A stretch of 7,605 nucleotides of DNA, taken from the NCBI GenBank assembly GCA_043806135.1, contig JAZDHG010000052.1:1-7605 (forward strand). The letters are read 5' to 3'. The stretch's first letter is position 1, and every line of letters begins with the position of its first letter. This document shows, one piece after another, positions 6,731 through 7,605 of this stretch. Source of the DNA: JAGLQQ01 sp043806135 (GTDB taxonomy: Bacteria > Omnitrophota > Gorgyraeia > B26-G9). The notes beneath the pieces are model-generated. The model worked only from the letters and a program-made list of their open reading frames with translations. It made no database searches and was not told where the DNA came from. The translations under genes were made by a program, and so were the position numbers.

Positions 6731-6742
6731 CTTCAATCTCTG

Positions 6743-6781
6743 TAATCAGGGTCTGATGAGTTTTTCAGCAGACCCTGATTA
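6743..6781. repeat. 13-bp perfect hairpin overlapping the flavoprotein stop codon
   Basis: TAATCAGGGTCTG (6743-6755) pairs with CAGACCCTGATTA (6769-6781) around a 13-base loop. The right arm includes the flavoprotein stop codon (6779-6781). On the minus strand the stem is followed by CAGAGATTG, with no T-tract, so it may be a 3'-end stabiliser or rho-independent-like pause rather than a classical terminator. It would separate the flavoprotein transcript from mutS only partly. Confidence 0.7.
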
Positions 6782-7396
6782 TGATAGTTTTTCACCCATG
6801 ACTGCCGCTTTTTCCATGCAATCAGGCTGTTCCTTAGCGCTTCCTTTTTTTTCCACTCCCGGGCAAAAAACCTCCCGGCAATATTCAATACCAGCAGTGG
6901 CAAAAAAGTTTTTTATTATAGCTCTGGAATTATCAAAAAAATCATTCTCAGAAGATGCCTGTACGCAGATAAATCCGCCCTGTTTCACCAGGGCATTGTC
7001 GATTGTTTTAGCTGCATGCTTGGCTCTCCAGTGACATTGGAACCTGTCTATCAGCATTTTAAGCTGCGCGCTTACGCTTCCAAAATAAATCGGACTCGCT
7101 ACAACTATTGAATCCGCATTTAGAACAGCTTCATATATTTTTTGAAAATCATCCTGTATCTTACACTTCCCGTCTTCCCGCACATCATCGCAAGCCTGAC
7201 AGGGGATAAACCTAAGATCATTTACAATAATTTTCTCAGCTATCGCCCCGTTCCCCCGGGCGGCTTCAAGAGCCGCATCAAGCAAAACATCCGTATTGCC
7301 GCCGTTACGGGCACTAGCCATTATCCCCAGCATCGGTTTTTGTTTTTTCTGGCTTTTCCGGTAAACACGCGAAAACAGATTCTGCGAACTTGTCAT
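6779..7396 (-). CDS. Flavodoxin-fold flavoprotein (NADPH-dependent FMN reductase / iron-sulfur flavoprotein-like)
   Basis: 205 residues. After a basic N-terminus, LGIMASARNGGNTD (23-36) matches the FMN-phosphate loop of the flavodoxin-like reductase superfamily. SPIYFGSVSAQLKMLIDR (101-118) is the second conserved flavin-contact segment. Between them is a cysteine cluster, PCQACDDVREDGKC (C66, C69, C78, followed by a DD pair). Related iron-sulfur flavoproteins have CxxCxxC...C; here the third Cys position is Val72, so a normal 4Fe-4S cluster is uncertain. The protein is probably a cytosolic FMN-binding redox protein with unknown partner and substrate. The ATG at 7396 is chosen over a GTG at 7471 because GGGAAGG (7401-7407) precedes it by four bases and the longer version would read through a repeat and a hairpin. 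The gene is upstream of mutS, separated by a hairpin and repeats, with no evident role in repair. Its leader holds a terminator-like hairpin. Confidence 0.9.
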   Translation of the reverse strand: MTSSQNLFSRVYRKSQKKQKPMLGIMASARNGGNTDVLLDAALEAARGNGAIAEKIIVNDLRFIPCQACDDVREDGKCKIQDDFQKIYEAVLNADSIVVASPIYFGSVSAQLKMLIDRFQCHWRAKHAAKTIDNALVKQGGFICVQASSENDFFDNSRAIIKNFFATAGIEYCREVFCPGVEKKGSAKEQPDCMEKAAVMGEKLS

Positions 7397-7400
7397 ATTA

Positions 7401-7407
7401 CCTTCCC
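7401..7407 (-). promoter_or_regulatory. Ribosome binding site of the flavoprotein gene
   Basis: GGGAAGG on the minus strand lies four bases before the ATG at 7396. It fixes the start there rather than at the upstream GTG. Confidence 0.7.
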
Positions 7408-7421
7408 ATCGGTTAGACGTG

Positions 7422-7462
7422 AAAAAAAATGGTTCTTTCTTGTTTAATGCGGGCAAAGAACC
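7422..7462 (-). terminator. Terminator-like hairpin with T8 tract in the flavoprotein leader
   Basis: On the minus strand GGTTCTTT (7462-7455) pairs with AAAGAACC (7438-7431) around 16 bases, followed by one A and eight T's (7429-7422). It ends about 15 bases before the flavoprotein ribosome site. It could end a transcript arriving from the right or act as an attenuator of the flavoprotein gene. The stem has only 8 bp and the loop is large, so strength is uncertain. Confidence 0.5.
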
Positions 7463-7480
7463 TAATTTCACAGATTAAAA
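7431..7480. repeat. Dispersed direct repeat, copy 2 (flavoprotein leader)
   Basis: This copy has the same GGTTCTTT / AAAGAACC inverted repeat with a 16-base spacer and the same flank through ACAGATTAAAA. It starts exactly 800 bp from copy 1 at 6631. Together the copies bracket the flavoprotein gene and sit upstream of it and of mutS respectively. Confidence 0.75.
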
Positions 7481-7496
7481 CAAGATTACACAGATT
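7480..7496. repeat. AATCTRTG-type repeat, right inverted copy
   Basis: ACAAGATTACACAGATT is the inverted partner of 6714-6730 (16 of 17 bases). It abuts copy 2 of the direct repeat. Confidence 0.65.
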
Positions 7497-7499
7497 CAT

Positions 7500-7577
7500 G
7501 GGCCATTCTTGCTTTGATCTAACCACTTTACTCTTATTGTTTTGTCAAAATTCTTTCACCCTATATAAGAATGGCCC
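7500..7577. repeat. 11-bp perfect inverted repeat with 56-bp spacing
   Basis: GGGCCATTCTT (7500-7510) and AAGAATGGCCC (7567-7577) are perfect complements. The right arm overlaps the -10 box and start region of the plus-strand promoter at 7542-7569. It could be a long stem-loop or paired operator half-sites. Confidence 0.6.
7542..7569 (+). promoter_or_regulatory. Sigma70-type promoter for a divergent gene beyond the right edge
   Basis: TTGTCA (7542-7547) and TATAAG (7564-7569) are each 5 of 6 to consensus with a 16-base spacer. Downstream, AAAAGGACGG (from 7594) looks like a ribosome site, so a plus-strand gene may start just past the window. The overlapping minus-strand TTGACA (7548-7543) lacks a good -10, so it is less likely to serve the flavoprotein gene. 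Confidence 0.45.
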
Positions 7578-7605
7578 CAAAATACTCTTATTTAAAAGGA
7601 CGGTA

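Noticed and set aside
7397..7471. Extended flavoprotein from GTG at 7471
   Set aside because: It would translate the hairpin and T-tract, and a good ribosome site precedes the ATG at 7396.
7520..7548. Minus-strand promoter with TTGACA for the flavoprotein gene
   Set aside because: The -35 is perfect, but at 16-18 bases spacing the -10 is TGGTTA or worse. The plus-strand reading of the same site is better.

Overview
The window carries four genes, all on the minus strand, so transcription runs from high to low coordinates: a small flavodoxin-fold flavoprotein (6779-7396), mutS (3984-6623), mutL (2228-3982) and a membrane-anchored TPR protein (188-1612). The source looks like a moderately AT-rich, uncultivated-type bacterium. 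MutL carries the metal-binding endonuclease motifs typical of bacteria without MutH, and the flavoprotein resembles the iron-sulfur flavoprotein group common in anaerobes. TPR proteins with a short basic C-terminal beta-type domain, together with abundant degenerate heptamer and hairpin repeats, recall Omnitrophota-like genomes. That taxonomic guess is from memory and weak.

Region by region. 1-187 is non-coding and holds two degenerate short-repeat tracts, including six tandem heptamers. 188-1612 encodes the TPR protein. 1613-2227, about 600 bases between mutL and the TPR gene, has no convincing gene but is packed with at least eight inverted repeats, an 18-bp tandem duplication and a roughly 100-bp cloverleaf-like element. 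A 20-bp motif recurs in the same orientation near both edges of this block. 2228-6623 is a compact mutS-mutL unit with one base between stop and start, so the pair is almost certainly co-transcribed and translationally coupled. 6624-6778 separates mutS from the flavoprotein gene and holds a 13-bp perfect hairpin overlapping the flavoprotein stop codon. 7397-7605 is the flavoprotein leader. It contains a terminator-like hairpin with eight T's, copies of two dispersed repeats, and a good plus-strand sigma70-type promoter that probably drives a divergent gene beginning just past the right edge.

Functionally, MutS recognises mismatches and recruits MutL, which here should nick DNA itself; both proteins carry candidate sliding-clamp-binding peptides. 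The other two genes have no evident link to repair. The most notable non-genic signals are (i) a diverged direct repeat of about 50 bp, copies offset by 800 bp, placed just upstream of both the flavoprotein gene and mutS, and (ii) the hairpin block between mutL and the TPR gene. I found no clear previously undescribed protein system. The novelty, if any, is in these repeats and structured intergenic sequences.
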